Assembly (NCBI GenBank): GCA_031267995.1
Contig: JAIRXZ010000133.1
Span: 1-8,252, forward strand
DNA length: 8,252 bases
Direction: 5' to 3'
Source: Odoribacteraceae bacterium
Lineage (GTDB): Bacteria; Bacteroidota; Bacteroidia; Bacteroidales; Marinifilaceae
Numbering within the stretch: the stretch's first letter is position 1; each line of letters opens with the position of its first letter. The notes below the pieces were generated by a model. The model did not search any database and was not told where the DNA came from. It saw only the letters and a list, made by a program, of their open reading frames with translations. A program made the translations under genes and the position numbers. Below, piece by piece: positions 6,866 to 8,252 of the stretch.

Positions 6866-8044
6866 TTATTCTCTACTGACAAAAACCCGTCCCCCCGCCA
6901 GCGTGAACCTCAGGAAAGTCGTCCGACCGATCATCTCCACCACCTCCTCCAGCGACTGCTCCCTCCTCACCATCCCCGTGAACAGGCGATCCGCCAGCCC
7001 CTCCTCCTCGAACGCGAACTCCGCATCATACCACCGCTCCAGCTGCCCGGCGATACTCCCCAGCGTGGCGCCGTCGAAGCAAAACCGACCGTGTGCCCAG
7101 GAAACACTCGCCGCCGCGTCCACCACCCGCACCGTTATCCCGCCGGCAGACGCGGACGCCTGCTCGTCCGGCCGCAGCACCACGCCTCCCTCCTCCCCTC
7201 GCGCCGACACCCGCACGCTCCCTTCCACCAGCGTCGCCACCACCTCCCCCGCCGCCGCGTGCGTGCTGACGTTAAACCGCGTCCCCAGCGCCCGCACGTC
7301 CGCGCCCCCAGCCGTCACCACGAAAGAATCACCCCCCGACCGCGCCACCTCGAAATACCCCTCACCCTCCAGGAACACCTGACGACGCCCCCCGTCAAAC
7401 GACACGGGAAAGCGCAGCGTCGACTCCGAATTCAGGAACACCCGCGTCCCGTCCGCCAGCGTCAGCTGGTACTCTCCCCGCCTTGGCACCAGCATCGCGT
7501 GCCACTCGCTCTCTCCCTTCTCCCCCTTCGCCCGCTTGTCGACGCGATAAGAAAGCGCCCGCTTCCCGTCCAGCGACAACGTCGCCCCCGCCCGCCGCCA
7601 CGCCGTGTCGCCCGACACGGAAGCCAGCTCCAGCCGCTCGCCATCCCCCAGCACCAGCGTGGCGAGATTATTCGTCACCACCGGCGCCGCCCCATCAATC
7701 GTCACCCCTTTCTCCATCACCCCATCACCAACCGACAACCACCACGCGCCCGCCAGCAGCAAGGGCAACACCACGGCCGCCGCCACCGCCCGCCGACGCC
7801 ACCGGAACCCCCGTCCGTCTCCTCGTCCACCTTTTCCCCGCCACCTGGCCTCCTCCACCCTCCGCCAGATAGCCTCCCGCGCGGGCGTCAGATCCTCCCG
7901 GTGCACCTCCTTCAGCTCCACCAGCGTCTTCCTCACCTCTTTCAGCCCGTCCTCCTCCATCAGTTGTTGCCACGACGGGCTATCCGGGGCAATCTCCCCC
8001 GACAGCAGCAAGCGCAACCACTTTTTCGCGTCAATTGTTTTCAT
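6866..8044 (-). CDS. FecR-family anti-sigma regulator of the SusC/SusD system
   Basis: A predicted 392-residue inner-membrane protein. Residues 1-84 are a cytoplasmic region with a helical N-terminus (MKTIDAKKWLRLLLSGEI...) that in this family holds the ECF sigma factor. A single membrane segment follows at about 85-103 (AVAAAVVLPLLLAGAWWL), preceded by the basic patch RWRRR. The periplasmic part holds the FecR domain at about 187-283, with YQLTLADGTRVFLNSESTLRFP, VFLEGEGYFEV and ALGTRFNVS, all typical. The C-terminal part, about 320-390, is a DUF4974-like STN-type module (FDGATLGSIAGQLERWYDAEF..., RFTLAGGRVFVS). By family, it receives the signal from the STN domain of the cognate SusC, here the next gene. 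The start at 8044 is chosen over an in-frame ATG at 8233. The extra 63 codons translate repeat DNA, and the internal ATG opens the normal FecR N-terminus after AAGAAGA. The usual partner ECF sigma gene is not in the 208 bases upstream and presumably lies outside the window. Confidence 0.95.
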   Translation of the reverse strand: MKTIDAKKWLRLLLSGEIAPDSPSWQQLMEEDGLKEVRKTLVELKEVHREDLTPAREAIWRRVEEARWRGKGGRGDGRGFRWRRRAVAAAVVLPLLLAGAWWLSVGDGVMEKGVTIDGAAPVVTNNLATLVLGDGERLELASVSGDTAWRRAGATLSLDGKRALSYRVDKRAKGEKGESEWHAMLVPRRGEYQLTLADGTRVFLNSESTLRFPVSFDGGRRQVFLEGEGYFEVARSGGDSFVVTAGGADVRALGTRFNVSTHAAAGEVVATLVEGSVRVSARGEEGGVVLRPDEQASASAGGITVRVVDAAASVSWAHGRFCFDGATLGSIAGQLERWYDAEFAFEEEGLADRLFTGMVRREQSLEEVVEMIGRTTFLRFTLAGGRVFVSRE

Positions 8045-8063
8045 TCTTCTTATTTTTCTCACG

Positions 8064-8093
8064 TAGACGGCAAGGGGGTAGAAAAGGGTGAAA
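8064..8093 (-). promoter_or_regulatory. Possible ECF-sigma-type promoter for fecR
   Basis: On the minus strand TTTCACCC (8093-8086) is followed after 16 bases by CGTCTA (8069-8064), which lies 19 bases before the fecR ATG. CGTC-type -10 elements with about 16-base spacing are common for ECF sigma factors, so autoregulation by the partner sigma is possible. The -35 guess is weak, and no transcript data are available. Confidence 0.3.
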
Positions 8094-8173
8094 GAAATTT
8101 CCCGAAAAAACACCCCGCCAACGATAAAAATAGCAGGACACGCCCGCCTCATTAAGAACGTGCACGCGGGAAA

Positions 8174-8195
8174 GGGCGCACACGCGGGGGCGCCC
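8174..8195. repeat. GC-rich hairpin repeat upstream of fecR
   Basis: GGGCGC (8174-8179) pairs with GCGCCC (8190-8195) around a 10-base loop. The minus strand reads TGTAGGGGCGCCCCCGCGTG and onwards, resembling dispersed intergenic repeats beginning GTAGGGGCG that are known from many bacterial genomes. A partial internal repeat (GCACGCGGG at 8162-8170, ACACGCGGG at 8180-8188) adds to the repetitive character. It is non-coding, although the fecR frame stays open through it. Membership of a repeat family is from memory and would need a genome search. Confidence 0.5.
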
Positions 8196-8212
8196 CTACA
8201 GCATACTCCAAT

Positions 8213-8252
8213 GGCTTCGACAGGCTCAGCCACCGTGGCTACTACGGTGGCT
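8213..8252. repeat. Partial long inverted repeat cut by the right window edge
   Basis: GGCTTCGACAGGCTCAGCC (8213-8231) contains the core TTCGACAGGCTCAG, which recurs in intergenic repeats of many bacteria. It runs into a perfect 9-base inverted repeat, AGCCACCGT (8228-8236) and ACGGTGGCT (8244-8252), with a 7-base loop. The second arm ends on the last base of the window, so the palindrome may continue. If it does, the next bases should be close to GAGCCTGTCGAAGCC. The minus-strand translation MAEPVEA is an artefact of this repeat, not protein. Confidence 0.6.

Noticed and set aside
4370..8155. A plus-strand open frame of 1261 codons antisense to fecR and most of susC
   Set aside because: It lies opposite two clearly homologous genes, runs through their intergenic gap, and its translation is rich in His, Arg, Pro and Val without domains. 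It arises because TTA, CTA and TCA codons are rare in the GC-rich sense genes.
8045..8233. N-terminal extension of FecR to an ATG at 8233
   Set aside because: The added 63 codons translate two hairpin repeats, and FecR proteins normally begin as the protein from 8044 does.

Overview
The window looks like chromosomal DNA of a GC-rich member of the Bacteroidota, probably Bacteroidales. That rests on a FecR-family anti-sigma regulator, a SusC-type TonB-dependent transporter with an N-terminal STN signalling domain, a SusD/RagB lipoprotein, and a DUF4369-plus-thioredoxin lipoprotein, all in this order. The genus cannot be fixed from the sequence. Coding DNA is strongly GC-rich, while start regions and leaders are more AT-rich.

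All four genes lie on the minus strand and are read right to left. Bases 8252-8045 are an upstream region with two hairpin-forming repeats, a possible ECF-type promoter and no sigma-factor gene. Then come fecR-like (8044-6866), a 93-base gap with a strong hairpin directly after the fecR stop, susC-like (6772-3230), susD-like (3219-1801, starting 10 bases after the susC stop), a 332-base gap holding an unusual repeat, and a TlpA-type thioredoxin lipoprotein gene (1468-239). Bases 1-238 contain no convincing gene.

The proteins form a self-regulated nutrient uptake unit. SusC and SusD make the outer-membrane transporter and its surface lid. The STN domain of SusC would report substrate to FecR, which would release a partner ECF sigma factor encoded outside the window. 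The thioredoxin lipoprotein would serve periplasmic thiol chemistry. No glycoside hydrolase, peptidase or metal-binding gene is present, so the substrate is unknown.

The most unusual part is between susD and tlpA. A 197-base element (1564-1760) has near-perfect 28/29-base inverted arms around seven boxes of the form GCAT-N6-ATGC, spaced exactly 23 bases apart. Between this element and tlpA lies a second, diverged copy of the last about 20 codons of susD. The element is therefore flanked by two directly repeated susD tails. This looks like the trace of an insertion, tail exchange or duplication at the 3' end of susD, and the element could also act as a transcript-processing or terminator-like structure that separates tlpA output from susCD.
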